A stretch of DNA of 64,000 bases from Hymenopus coronatus (lineage: Eukaryota; Arthropoda; Insecta; Mantodea; Hymenopodidae). The translations under genes were made by a program, and so were the position numbers. The notes under the pieces were generated by a model. The model saw only the letters and a program-made list of their open reading frames with translations. It was not told where the DNA came from and did no database searches. Shown piece by piece: positions 12,285-22,947 of this stretch. The stretch is from contig CM060898.1 of assembly GCA_030762935.1 (NCBI GenBank), positions 95,896,781 through 95,960,780 on the forward strand, in the 5' to 3' direction. Position 1 is the stretch's first letter, and the number at the start of each line of letters is the position of its first letter.

Positions 12285-12362
12285 AATAATGATGACGATG
12301 ACGACGATGATGATGATAACAACAATAATAATAAAACTGCAATAATTGCAGCAGCAGCAGAA
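12285..12362. repeat. compound trinucleotide repeat
   Basis: AAT, GAT/GAC, AAC, AAT and GCA runs follow one another ('gatgacgatgacgacgatg', 'gcagcagcagcag'). Confidence 0.8.
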
Positions 12363-12600
12363 CATACGTGGCAACACTGCGCAGATTCTCCATAAGAGCC
12401 ATTGTGCCTTCATGACATGAAAACCTCTATAGAGAGATTTTTAATGACTCCTGGTATATTGTTGAAAATCTACTGACACATAATACCACTTAAATTCAGA
12501 CGGGTGGAAAACAAACAGAGAAAATTAACATACAATATGGAGTAATGCAAGGTGATCCAGTATTGCCATTACTCTTCAATTTAAGTATTAATCATATATT

Positions 12601-13402
12601 ACAAATAGACCTGGCTAGAGTGGCAAGCAAGGGAAAGATTATGGAAAGGGCATTGAAATTTTGGTATAGAATATTGAATTTGGAAGAAAGGAATTTGTTA
12701 AAACAGTGTTTAGCATATCAAGAGAAAAGTTTAATGAACAAGGGATGGGTAGACTGTCTCAGAAATAACTTGGAAAGTAGGGGATTATGTGGAAATATGA
12801 AGAAGAAGAAGAAGAAGAAGAAGAAGAAGAAGAAGAAGAAGAGAAAATAATGTGAATAATTTCTGGAAGTTGGCAAGGAAAAGATTTGAGGATATAGAAA
12901 TACAAAAAATATTTAATGAGATAGCTGAAAAGAGATCTTTAGTTTCTATAGACCAATGAAAGAGTCATGGGGAAGGGAAAAGTATATAGATGTGACAAAT
13001 AAAGAGGAGCAAGAAGGTATTGCATGGCTAAAAGCAGGAGTATGGGGGTTAAAAGGATTAAGGAAGGGTATTCCACAAAATCAATGTCCTACAAGGGGGA
13101 AAGATATTGAACATATATCATTTAAATATAAAGTTTGGAGAAAAGAGTATATATTAATAAGAAATATTTAAGATAGATAGAAATGTAGCGGTAGTTGAAA
13201 TGTTTCAAAAAGACAGTAAGAAGATTAGACAATTCTTATAAAAAGTGAAAAATAAATGGGTATGGACAGCAAATGGAGACAAAATGATATAATAAACTAG
13301 AATTAATAAACTATTGTAAAATATGAGTATGACTGGTAAAGAGCCAAGGCTGAATGCTGGCCATATTCAACTGTATACAGCTTAGCATAAATAAATAAAT
13401 TA
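12601..13402 (+). mobile_element. LINE 3' fragment inserted in the R2-like element
   Basis: Open pieces at 12605-12840 (KFWYRILNLEERNLLKQCL) and 12956-13170 (EEQEGIAWLKAGVWGLKGLR, then QCPTRGKDIEHI) are a LINE C-terminus ending in a decayed Cys/His knuckle. The tail is 'cataaataaataaattaatt'. The target duplication is at least 11 bp (AATCATATATT at 12590-12600 and 13406-13416), possibly 14. An expanded AAG run at 12800-12840 lies inside the former coding frame. Confidence 0.7.
12797..12845 (+). repeat. (AAG)n microsatellite
   Basis: A pure run of about 14 AAG units inside LINE coding sequence. It would encode polylysine in the surviving frame. Confidence 0.9.
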
Positions 13403-13529
13403 ATTAATCATATATTCAATGAGCTCATTGAAAATACTATTGCAAACTCTTATGATTTCTAGAATGTTTTTATTTCCCCATTCAATTTCCGGGCAGGGAC
13501 CTTTTTCCAAGGTAAACAGAAAAATATAA

Positions 13530-14170
13530 ATGAAAATTGAAATTTTTACAATGGAATACAGGAGGTCTATACAAGCAAAGAAACATGAACTAAGTAAAAT
13601 TATATATGATCATAATATTGATACATTTACAATTCAAGAAGAAAATTTAACATTAGAACAACTAAAATGTTATCAATTTCAAAATTTTAGTATGTACCTA
13701 CTTCCTAAGGGACGACAAATAAGCAGTGGCATTCTAGTTGGAGTTTGAAAAAATCTTACTTCATCCTTTAAAATTTTTAAAGAGATGAACAATACAGATA
13801 AAATAGAAATAATTAAACTAAACATATGGAAAAATATATCTCACTTCAAAATTTATTCTGTTTATAATCCCCCAAACAATATCCCAAATCTTGAAAATAT
13901 CACAGTAAATTCAAATACAATTATAATTGGAGATTTCAATGCCTATTCAAGACTATGGGGATATGACAAACCAAACAATTCTGGAAAGATCATAGAAGAC
14001 CTACTAAATTCAACAACTACAGAAGTTGTTTACAACAAAAAAATCCACCAACCTTTATCCACTATTCTGGTGCTGGTACCAACCCTGACTTACTTTTAGT
14101 ATCCTCAGATTTATGCTCGTCAACTGCCAAACAAATCTTAGAAGATCCAGACTCAGGACATAAACTTTAA
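13530..14170 (+). pseudogene. LINE APE-type endonuclease
   Basis: Fragments in shifting frames. LQWNTGGL opens the domain in a frame lost after about 13575. IDTFTIQEENLT (13617) replaces the usual 'xxIQET' with QEE. FKIYSVYNPPNN (13846) and IIIGDFNAYSRLWGYD (13920) hold the GDFN active-site motif, and a 'TNPDLLL'-like stretch follows near 14085. The final SDH motif reads SGHK. At least two frameshifts separate the pieces. Confidence 0.8.
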
Positions 14171-14346
14171 TTGCCACTATTCAACTTAAAAAGAAAAATT
14201 TAACTCCTATAAACCATAAACTTAGATGGAACTTTAAAAAAGCAAACTGGAAAGATTTTACAAATGAATTAGAAATCAAATTTGAAAAACCAGTAAACGA
14301 ACCAACAAAATCAGATAAACTAAACAAAGATGTATGTGATACAATT

Positions 14347-15900
14347 TTGAAAACAGCAAAAAAATACATACCAAGAGGATTTACTAAAAACTACAAACCT
14401 TTTTGGAACTCACAACTAGAAAAAATGAAAAAAGAAAGAGACCAGGCTAGAATCACAGCAGAAATATCTAAAGATCCGAAAGAAGTACAAAATTGGAGAA
14501 AATTAAGTGCTCAATTCAAAAAAGAAATTACCAACACCAAAAGAGAACATTTTAATCATTTTCTACAGAACATGGACTATAGAAAAGATGCACAAAAAGC
14601 ATACAGATTCATACAAAACATTCAAAACAAGAAAGACAATAAAAAAAACCTTTAATTTATAATAATAAAATAATTACAGATGACAATGAAATGGCTAATA
14701 AATGTAATAAATACTATGCTAATACCTATAAGTTATCTGCAAATACAAAAAAGAACAAAAAATTATAAAGAAAAACATTAAAGAATGCATAAAATCAACA
14801 ACTAAACTTAAAGATAATATATTTAATCAGGAATCCAATATTAAAGAATTGAACATTGTAATTAATGACTTAAAATTGAAAGAATCTCCAGGACCTGATA
14901 ATATACATACAGAATTCATCAAACATCTGGGAAAAAAAAAAGCAAAAGTAAGACTCCTAAATCTCTATAATTTGTCATGGAATACAAACGTACCAGATGA
15001 ATAGAAGAAATCTATAATAATACCTATTTTGAAATCAAACAAACCAGCAGAAAATTTTTCAAGTTATCGCCCAATAGCACTTACCAGCGTATTAGCAAAA
15101 ATCATGGAAAAAATGATTTCCAATCATTTAAATTGGTTTCTAGAAAAAAATAACTTAATTTCAACTAAACAAACAGGATTTAGAAAACACCATTCAACAA
15201 ATGAACAGATTTTAAATCTTAGTCAAGACATTAAAAATGCATTAAATAGAAAAGAAGACACTCTAGCAATATTTATTGACTTTCAAGGAGCATATGATTG
15301 TATTTGGAGATACAAATTACTTGATAAGCATAAAATTCTAGGAATCCAAGGCAAACTGTTACATTGGATCAGTGAATTCATTATTGCTTTATTGCTACCA
15401 AATATAATGATAAATTATCAAAATATCAACAGACACACCATAGCGTACCTCAAGGCAGTATCCTTAGTACAACACTCTTTAATATTTATATCAATGATCT
15501 TCCATATCAATTACAAAAAAGAGAATCAAAATTCTTAATGTTTGCAGATGATGTAGTCATATGGAATTCTAAACCAAAAAATCAAAATCAACAATTAATA
15601 TAGCACAACAATCCTTGACAACATTACAGAAATGGACATCTAATAATTTAATGAAAATTAATACACAGAAAACAAATTATCAACTATTTACACTAAGGAA
15701 GAAACCAATAAATATTTCCCTTCATCTAAATGGAGAAACTCTCACAGAAACACATGAAGCCAAACATTTAGGTATTATTTTTGATACAAAATTAACATGG
15801 AATAAACACATTGATAATATAATAAAAAAAAAAAAAAAAAAAACAAGGAAAAAATTACCACTATTAAAAAGACTGGCAGGCAAGAAATGGGGAAGCACTT
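14347..15900 (+). pseudogene. LINE reverse transcriptase
   Basis: A basic linker (14347-14655, KKERDQARITAE) precedes the RT. The RT has SPGPDNIHTEFIKHL (about 14887), then SYRPIALTSVLAKIMEKMI (15062), TGFRKHHSTNEQIL (15174), and motif A IFIDFQGAYDCIW with its catalytic Asp (15270). Motif B VPQGS is frame-shifted near 15450. The catalytic FADD box is at 15543 in another frame, and HLNGETLTETHEAKHLGIIF at 15723. All RT core motifs are traceable, but over at least three frames. The poly-A run at 15824-15842 adds a further shift. Confidence 0.85.
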
Positions 15901-15927
15901 ACACAAACTATAAACACTTTTTACAAG

Positions 15928-16800
15928 ATGTATGTTAAACCAACATTTAAACATTGTGAAGAGATACTAATAACTGCAAATAAAGAAAAACTTAATATTC
16001 TACAAAATCAAATGCTTCGCCTAGTAACTGGAGCTGTTAAAACTACCCCAGTACTTGCTCTACAAATTTTAACAAATAATCCAAGCCTGGAACTTGACAT
16101 TGAACAAGCAGCCATCTTACAATATGAAAAATTAATCAGACTACCTATTAATGACTGCGGAAAAGGAAAACCACAAGTACACCTAAAAGCTCAACAAAGT
16201 TTCCTTAATAAAGTCAAAGAAGTCAAACACAGATTAAAACTTCCTTACTTAAAAGAAAACACACAAACAAATATTAACCCATTAGAACTATTTGATATTG
16301 AACACTATCTGCACTTAGTTGAAGAATTTACAAAATCTGAAATCTCTTTGTGTGTTCTGAAACAAATAACATTAGAAATAATGAATTTAAGATACCCTAC
16401 CCTACATGTTTATACTGACGGTTTTAGCTTACCAAATAACAGTGGTACTGGTGCAGGTGCAATATGCCCTCTCTTCTCTTTCTACAAAAGATTAAGTTTA
16501 AATACTACGAATTTTGATGGAGAGATTTCGGCAATACTTCAGAGCTTACAAAACCTACTATATCATATAAATAACTTTGAAAAAGTTGTACTATTATCTA
16601 ACTCTAAAGCAGCTATTATATCCATAACATCTGATGTAACACTTAATAACTTTAATATTGCAGAATGCCGCAAAATCATAAAATAACTAATGAATTTAAA
16701 TAAAAGATTAATACTTCAATGGATACTAGCATATTGCAGAATACAGGGTAATGAAACACCTGACTTTCTAGCCAAGAAAGGAGTAAAATTACATCAAATT
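15928..16800 (+). pseudogene. LINE C-terminal region with RNase H domain
   Basis: The open frame to 16686 starts YVKPTFKHCEEILITANKEK and NILQNQMLRLVTGAVKTTP, the usual LINE thumb region. An RNase H domain follows: LHVYTDGFSL (first Asp), FDGEISAI (Glu), and VVLLSNSKAAIISI, where the third acidic residue expected in the 'xxSDSxAA' motif is Asn. The frame stops at 16686. Past the stop, LQWILAYCRIQGNETPDFLAK supplies the fourth motif, with Cys at the usual 'PSHxGIxGNExAD' His. Confidence 0.8.
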
Positions 16801-16922
16801 CATGAGATCCAATAAGTTATCACTCTATCAAAAGAATCATTATATCAACATATAATAACAAAAGTAAAGAAGACAATGTATTACAAACAAAAGGAAAACC
16901 ATGGGAAAATGTATGTAATAAC

Positions 16923-17150
16923 ATGACCAGAATCACTATATTACGAAGAAAATCCTCTGTAGCAACTTTCAGACTCCTAACAGGCCATGACTGTCTCAAT
17001 AAACATTTATTCAGGATTGGTATAGTGAGATCTCCTCTGTGTCCTTTCTGTACACTTAAAGAAGATATGAATGGAAACCATCTACTGCGCTGCCCAACCT
17101 TGAGTCGACATGCTAATATGACATTAAAATACTGGAATGCAAGAGAGTGA
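16923..17150 (+). pseudogene. LINE C-terminal zinc knuckle
   Basis: The frame encodes FRLLTGHDCLNKHLFRIG and then CPFCTLKEDMNGNHLLRCP, a Cys-x2-Cys...His...Cys knuckle found at the end of many EN-RT-RNase H LINEs. The same segment is carried by the 5'-truncated copy at 5844-6099 with few differences. Confidence 0.8.
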
Positions 17151-18286
17151 ATGGCTTCACTGCCAACTGCTCAATATTAGATACCAACCAACCACTCTTA
17201 TGATTTCAGCTTTCAGAAGATACAGGTCCTCTTATAATACTGGGTTTTGATGATGACTTGTTGATAATTGGCAAAGATTTAGAATCTGAAAATATTTTAG
17301 TAACTTTGGTCATTGTGTTATTACAAGAAATTGGATTGTCTATAAATGTAATAAAATTGCAAGCTATCAGCATTCATAAGGGCAGATTATTTCAAGCTAA
17401 AATCACAAATATTTGTGAAAGTATTTCAACTATTTCAGCTGATGAAGAAATAAAATATTTAGGTGTAACATTTAACAAGGCATTAATTTTCAATTCAACA
17501 GTGATATTATAAAAACTACAAATTAATCTTGATAGTCTTGCAAACACTCCATTATTACAACCACAACAAAAACTGGTGATAAACAATCTATAGGTCCAAA
17601 ATTAATTTATCCTCTTCAAACACTACATTTAGAAAAAATACCAAAATTCTTTCTAAACAAAGCCAACAAAATTATACATAGCACTGTCAAACAAATTTTA
17701 CAACCATCCAGCTACACTTCAAATAGAATGCTTTACGCTTGCAAAAAATTTAAAGGGCTCTGTCTTCTCCATACGTCGTGGGAAGCATTTCTACAACAGT
17801 TCAACATAAACAAATCTCTAGAAGCAGTCAACCAGTCTCATGTTAATGTTGTTTGAGATTAACACAGCATTAAAACTTGTTGTCCTCAAGAACTAGAAAT
17901 AGACGATTCTATGAAATGAAGAAACAACAGACAACTTTGGCAACATCTTCGAGAGAGACAGAATTTGCATAGTGGTTCTATAAGGTAAAGGAATTGCACC
18001 CCTTTCCAGAGTGCCATCAGCTAATAAATGGATTCTTAAAAATCATGAATTAAAAAGATATCTTACTAGTCATGCCTTCTATATAGAGGAGGATTTCATT
18101 CATTCAAAAAATACTGATAATAATTAATATACTGTTGTAAATATAATAAGCATGGATAGTATAAGCAAGTAGCATACTGTAAAACTTGGTTGTTGGAAAC
18201 AGACATGTAATTGTAGATTATGCAAAATTGGCACCTCTGAAAAATTTGATGTCAAGAGTTAATATTTGTAAATAAATGTATTAATA

Positions 18287-18880
18287 CAGTGTGTGGCAAA
18301 ACAAAGGTAACTGAAATGTATTCAAAGAATCAATATGTAATTATAACATGTAATATTCAGCCATGACAACACAACTAAATGCTTCTGTACAGCATGTGTT
18401 CAAAATGTGCATTGTTCATAACAGTCCTCTAGATTGTTCAACATGATGAATACAGGTTGCTGCAAGGACACAAATGACTTTTCTCCTGCAATTCGGGAAT
18501 ATTTCCAGGTGGGTCATCTGATTGGAAGACATTCTTTCAGCATGCCTCATATGTAGGCATTGGGGCTGTGAGATCTGTGGAGTGTCAAGGGAAGAGAAAT
18601 TCTGTTCCATGGGAAATTAAGCAATCTCTAAAGTGTTGCTGTGTAGACTGTAGCTCCATCTTGCTGCATTCACTGTTGTTACAGTGGCAGGTTTCTGGTA
18701 TAGGCCCAGTCTAGTCTGACACCCAATAATGCACAATGATAAAAATTTACTCCTTTGTAGCCCAAACTCCAACACTGAATATGCAGTATGTCAAACTACT
18801 ATATAGAATAAATAAACACTGGGTTGCTATTGAAACCTAGACTGTGATAATTTTAATTGCCTTTGTTTTGCTTTATACTG
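18287..18880 (-). mobile_element. short Tc1/mariner-like element with TIRs
   Basis: Terminal inverted repeats of about 31 bp: 'cagtgtgtggcaaaacaaag' at the left, and the complement of 'ctttgttttgctttatactg' at the right. TA flanks both sides (18285-18286, 18881-18882). The 594-bp body keeps minus-strand transposase C-terminal pieces in broken frames, in the 'SPDLTxxDxxLWGxLK' region followed by PPGNIPELQ (18640-18470). It is therefore an internally deleted copy of an autonomous element. Confidence 0.65.
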
Positions 18881-18984
18881 TATTATCAATAAATGTAATT
18901 TCTGATGTAATCTACATCCTATAGTTGGATTGCCAATCTCCATATATTGTATCCACAAATTGCAATGTGATGTACATATATGTA

Positions 18985-20060
18985 CATGTATGTACAGTGC
19001 ATCTTAGTTAACAGGATAATGTTGCCGGTAAGTGGGTCTAGTGCTAAAACTTGTAGTGCTCGGTACAAATTAGACCCAAGATTAAAAAACAGTATCCGTT
19101 ACTGTTATGGAAAATGCTGGAAGTGCTGGCCATTTTGTCTTACTCATTTTTCACATCTTCTAATGAAATTATCTTTCACACAAATTGGTTCTTCTACATT
19201 AATGGACTTAATTGTGTTAGAATGGATTAGTGGTATACACTTTATTTTTCATTGCTACCAGAAATAAATTGTTACATGTGAGATCTGGCGATCTAGGAGG
19301 CCACAAACCTTTGTTTGTAAATCTTTGTCAAATATACTACATAATTCCCTCATGGATTCAATAGCACTATGAACAACAGTATTATCCTGCTCAAAATAAT
19401 ACTGTGTTGCATGTTCTTTGTATGTTAATCACATAATGGTTTCAAAATTAGACTATGTACCTATCACTGTTAATTGTTCGTTCTAAAACAAAGGACCAAT
19501 AAATAGTTCTTTTAGCACTAATGGCGCACCACATTCCTATTTTTTCATCGTGTAAACAATATCTGATTTCTCTGATGACCAGTACCTACCTCTTATTATG
19601 TGAGGCTACATGACTTTAGATGAAATCAAGCCTCATCAGAAAATAAAATTTTCTCGGGATCAATTTCCCCACTATTGATTTTAGCTAACATCCAGTTACA
19701 AAGTCTTTTGTTATAATCTGTAGACTAATTGGTGAGATACTGAAATCAAAAAGGGCTTTAATTGGAGTAATTTCATTGCTCTGTACTCTCAAAATTCCTG
19801 TATGCTGTTCTAAACTCCTCAAAAGATTTTCTAGGATTATGTTCCAAGACTGTACTGATTCCATCAGTTTTTCCTTAGTAAGGATGTGACTGTTTTATCA
19901 GCTTTTCATGTTATTCACGACATCTATTTTGTAAAACCTATCCACTAAGTTCACTGTTGTATTTATACATGGAAGTTGTCCACATCAGGTCTAAATTTTC
20001 GTCTAGTTTTTCCACTTGAATTCTTAATTCTTAATGGTTTTTAACATGTGCATATGCTTG
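18985..20060 (-). pseudogene. Tc1/mariner-like transposase remnant
   Basis: Minus-strand frames hold, from 19680 to 19620, EIDPEKILFSDEA followed by a WFHL-type run. Then RNVV(W)..A, TIN/DRY, a decayed 'QQDNATAHT' region, and PPRSPDLTCNNLFL with a W-G box near 19290-19260. The end reaches about 18990. Catalytic Asp residues are visible in SDEA, but many frameshifts and stops separate the motifs. It belongs to the widespread insect group with the 'FSDEAWFHL..YVNSQN' signature. I could not fix its inverted ends. Confidence 0.65.
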
Positions 20061-20254
20061 TGTTATGAATATGCAACCATACTATAGCACAAACACTTGT
20101 AAATATAACATCCACTCCAAGGTCTAATCTCATACTGAGTGCTTCTTGACTTACAGCCATAAACATTAACACAACAATGTAAGAGTTAAGCATAAATTTA
20201 ATGCATTAGCAATATGCTGTCATTCACATTGGTGAATAGAAACACAGGAGCCAA

Positions 20255-20345
20255 TTGCAAGTGTACTTGAACAGCCAGGTAAGGAATCAAACCTGGGACT
20301 CCTTGCACGGCAGGCAGATGCTCCGTTGTCTAAGCTATAGGTCTA
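20255..20345 (-). mobile_element. tRNA-headed SINE fragment
   Basis: On the minus strand, 'tagcttagacaacggagcat' (A box) is followed by 'cccaggtttgattcc' (B box). The spacing fits a tRNA-derived promoter, but the acceptor stem does not close, so it is a SINE head rather than a tRNA gene. Confidence 0.55.
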
Positions 20346-20401
20346 GCCCTACAACTTGATTTGCTGCAATGTTTTTAGATATCCCTTTTGATGTATAGAA
20401 A

Positions 20402-20504
20402 GGCATTAATGATAATTGCATGGGATAACAGTCTAGTTAAATTGGAGTTCTTAAAATCCAATTTAACACAGTTGTTATCCCATGAAGTAATAATTAATAG
20501 CCAA
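20402..20504. repeat. long hairpin / foldback sequence
   Basis: Arms at 20419-20446 and 20457-20484 are near-perfect reverse complements with a 10-base loop. Weaker pairing extends to about 20402 and 20504. It could be a MITE-like foldback element. No gene is present between 20346 and 20700. Confidence 0.6.
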
Positions 20505-20703
20505 CACCAAGAAAGCTTCTAATGTTTAACACAGAAATGCAGTTAGCAAGTCAACATATGACCATAGAAAATCTTATGCTAGATGAAGAATAATCTTGTA
20601 TGAGAGATATAAAGAATTGCTGACTGATTGGCTAGTTTCTTGTGGTTGATGTTAGCATAAACATTAAAGCTTAAGGCTTGCAAACTTTTGTGTCTACATT
20701 ATA

Positions 20704-21560
20704 TAGACAGACAGACAGACAGATTTATTATCAGCCTGAAGAAATACAGATTCTATGGCATCGTCAAAATATAACGAAATTTTGTACATTTGAGTTTAAA
20801 TATATACAGAAATTGCAAAAAGAATAATTCAAAATTAAAAAGAATAATCCAAAATAGTTTTCTGCCAGCGCCAGGCTCCTTCCTACTGCTGCAGAATGGG
20901 ACCTGTAATGACAAAGAAAAAGCGGCAGTATCTGCACAAGAGAAATATGGTTGCAAAAATGATAAGTAATAATGATTTATAGTTATTTAATTTGCATTCT
21001 GTGGAACAAGTTAGAGTTTCTGATTGAAATATTCATTAATAGTGAGTGGTAAATGACTTTTGAGATGGTTCTTAACAGCTGTTCTAAATTTTTTGTGATT
21101 AAGCTCTTTAACACTGTTTGGAAGATGGTTGTATAAATTTATACCCTGATGTGATATAGACTTAAGACACCTGGTGAGCCTATGTGTGTTGAGATGTATA
21201 TTACCGCAGGCTCTTGTATTGTGGTCGTGTAGGGCTGAGTTTCTTTTGAAGAGATCCGAATTTTGATGTATAAAAGAGACCGACTCCAAGATATATATAC
21301 AAGGTAAGGGTAATATAGATAATTCTTTGAATACTATCTTACTATCTGAACGTATTGGTACCTGTTTTATGATTTTTACTAATCTTTTCTGAAGCTTAAG
21401 TATCTGCAAAATTTTTGAGGATGCCCCCCATGCTATTATTCCATATGTGAGCAGTGAATGGACATATCCATAGTACGCTGACTTTAAGCCCTCCAAGGGC
21501 AATACTTTTGAGAGGACTCTAAATGCATAGCATAGACAGCTGAGTTGTAAGATCATCTAC
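20704..21560 (-). pseudogene. LINE reverse transcriptase 3' end, 5'-truncated
   Basis: A 181-residue minus-strand frame (21556-21011) includes LKSAYYGYVHSLLTYGIIAW, LQKRLVKIIKQVP, RSDSKIVFKELSILPL and a HDHNTR..I..HRL..(K)S..GI.LYN.LP run. This is the C-terminal thumb region common to Jockey/CR1-type LINEs, and it ends in a normal stop. Downstream of the stop the element finishes in a (TCTG)n tail, seen on the + strand as 'tagacagacagacagacaga' (20703-20722). The catalytic core is missing because of 5' truncation. Confidence 0.8.
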
Positions 21561-22248
21561 CAATGTGAACACATCAATTATGAAGCCATTCTTTTTATGA
21601 TTAAAAAAAAAAAAAAATGGAAATGGAAATGGTACACAACCATTTGTTGGTCGACAACACTGCGAAAAGACAAGCGAGCAGGCTCTCTACTTCACCCTTG
21701 GCCCTCACTTCCCTGTAAAACCAGCACCCAAGAAAAAGTATACACACAGTATTTTTCCTCTTTAGTAATTTTTCAAATTTTTTTGTCTCATTGTTTAAAT
21801 TTTCAAGACTAATTATGTAGACATTTTCTAGGGAGTACAAACCACCTGTTGCACCCCTCTTCCCCTAAAGAAATCCTGGATCTGCCATTGATGCGCAGTG
21901 TGTTTGCAGCATGATGATTTCTAATAAATGCTTATGTTTTGTGAGACTTGAGCTTTATATTTCTTAGTCTAAAATTAAAAACATGAAATGTACATTTCTA
22001 CTTTTGTATCAGGGTCACTTCAAAAGTTTGTATCAGTGGTTAATGCTTAAAAGTGACAGTAATATAATGGCTTTCATATGAAAGAGGAATACTTTAAAGT
22101 TATAAACACACTTTATTATATTACATTGTGGAAAATCTTTTAGCAAGAATACAGTCAGAAACACACTGTGCTGCACAGAGGGGCAAAGAAAAGAAATTGA
22201 AGTCTCATGACATTTTCGTGCCAAGATTTATGCTTCAAAAAGGACCTA
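21561..22248. other. no gene; A-run and unclassified sequence
   Basis: An A-run (21603-21616) lies just past the LINE truncation point. 'cctggatctgccattgatgc' at 21877-21896 looks like a transposon-end fragment. Nothing coding is supported. Confidence 0.4.
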
Positions 22249-22947
22249 ACACCAGAGTTGCCAATCTTTTTTAGATGTTTTTCCTGAGTGTCCAACAATC
22301 AAAGCTACCATTGGAAACTGGCTTTGGGAGTTCCAAAGAGGTCAAGAATCCCTGGAAAACAAACCTCATGCAGGTCACCCTCACACAGCAGTAACTCTAT
22401 AAACAGTTGCAACTGCGCAGAAATTAATGGAGTATCCCCCTATCATCTATATTGACCTTCAGAGTACCCTTGACATTGGATCAATTCCATGCTTCATGAA
22501 CATCTGCAAGTCAGCAAGCACTTTTCTTGTTCAGTACCATATTCGTTAACAGAGGACCACACAGCAGCTCTTGCAGAATGGTGTCATTTCATGCTGGAAA
22601 CATTCAACAATGGGATAGCAAGAAATGTCAACATTGGCACAGGAGATGAATCCTGGGTATACCATTACGACCCTCTCCTAACAAAAGTGCAAAAATGCAG
22701 GAAAGAAAATGGTGGATTCCTTCTTCTGAAAAACTGGTCACTTAACATCAGTCACCCAGGATACCCAAAGAAACAGTTACTATCTATAGTAGTGTGTGTG
22801 TATTTGTCATCAGCCATTGCAGCACAGAAAACAAAACATTCATAACAGCACCTGCTGTTTCATCATAACTATGCTTCTGCTCACTCAGTGGCCAGAACAC
22901 ACTCTCTTAGCTGATCAAAACATCAAAATCCTTACCAACTTCCCCGT

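Larger units (their letters stand above)
10857..12442 (+). mobile_element. Tc1-like DNA transposon remnant with inverted ends
   Basis: Sequence at 10857-10905 ('tatagagattttcatgtcat', 'gaaggcacaatgg') is the reverse complement of 12392-12442. This gives ~45-bp inverted ends about 1.5 kb apart. Inside, 11776-12105 encodes a transposase C-terminus, and a minus-strand SINE interrupts the body. The outer limits may extend beyond these arms, and no clear TA duplication was fixed. Confidence 0.5.
13460..17193 (+). mobile_element. near full-length I-like non-LTR retrotransposon
   Basis: Both ends are fixed by a 14-bp target duplication, ACTCTTATGATTTC, at 13446-13459 and 17194-17207. The 5' end starts 'tagaatgtttttatttcccc' and the 3' end is '..gataccaaccaacc' without poly-A. 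Length is 3,734 bp. Order: APE endonuclease, reverse transcriptase, RNase H, then a CPFC..H..C zinc knuckle. This EN-RT-RNase H order is that of the I/LOA/Ingi-type superfamily. I cannot fix the clade. It is broken by several frameshifts and an A-run at 15824-15842, so it is inactive. Two further fragments of the family lie at 5548-5655 and 5844-6099. Confidence 0.85.
12497..18270 (+). pseudogene. R2-like LINE reverse transcriptase, split by two LINE insertions
   Basis: Three pieces, 12497-12600, 13403-13459 and 17194-18270, read as one protein in frame once two later inserts and one copy of each target duplication are removed. The first piece has GVMQGDPVLPLLFNLSINHI (motif B). The third begins before GFDDDLLIIG, the catalytic xADD box with A changed to D, then has IKYLGVTFN, a QPQQKL..NNL / LIYPLQT / IPKFFL-like run, MLYACKKFKGL, WEAFLQ, and near 18210 a Cys-rich CNCRLCKIG. 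That order is typical of the R2/NeSL thumb and linker. Several frameshifts and stops are present. Confidence 0.65.
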
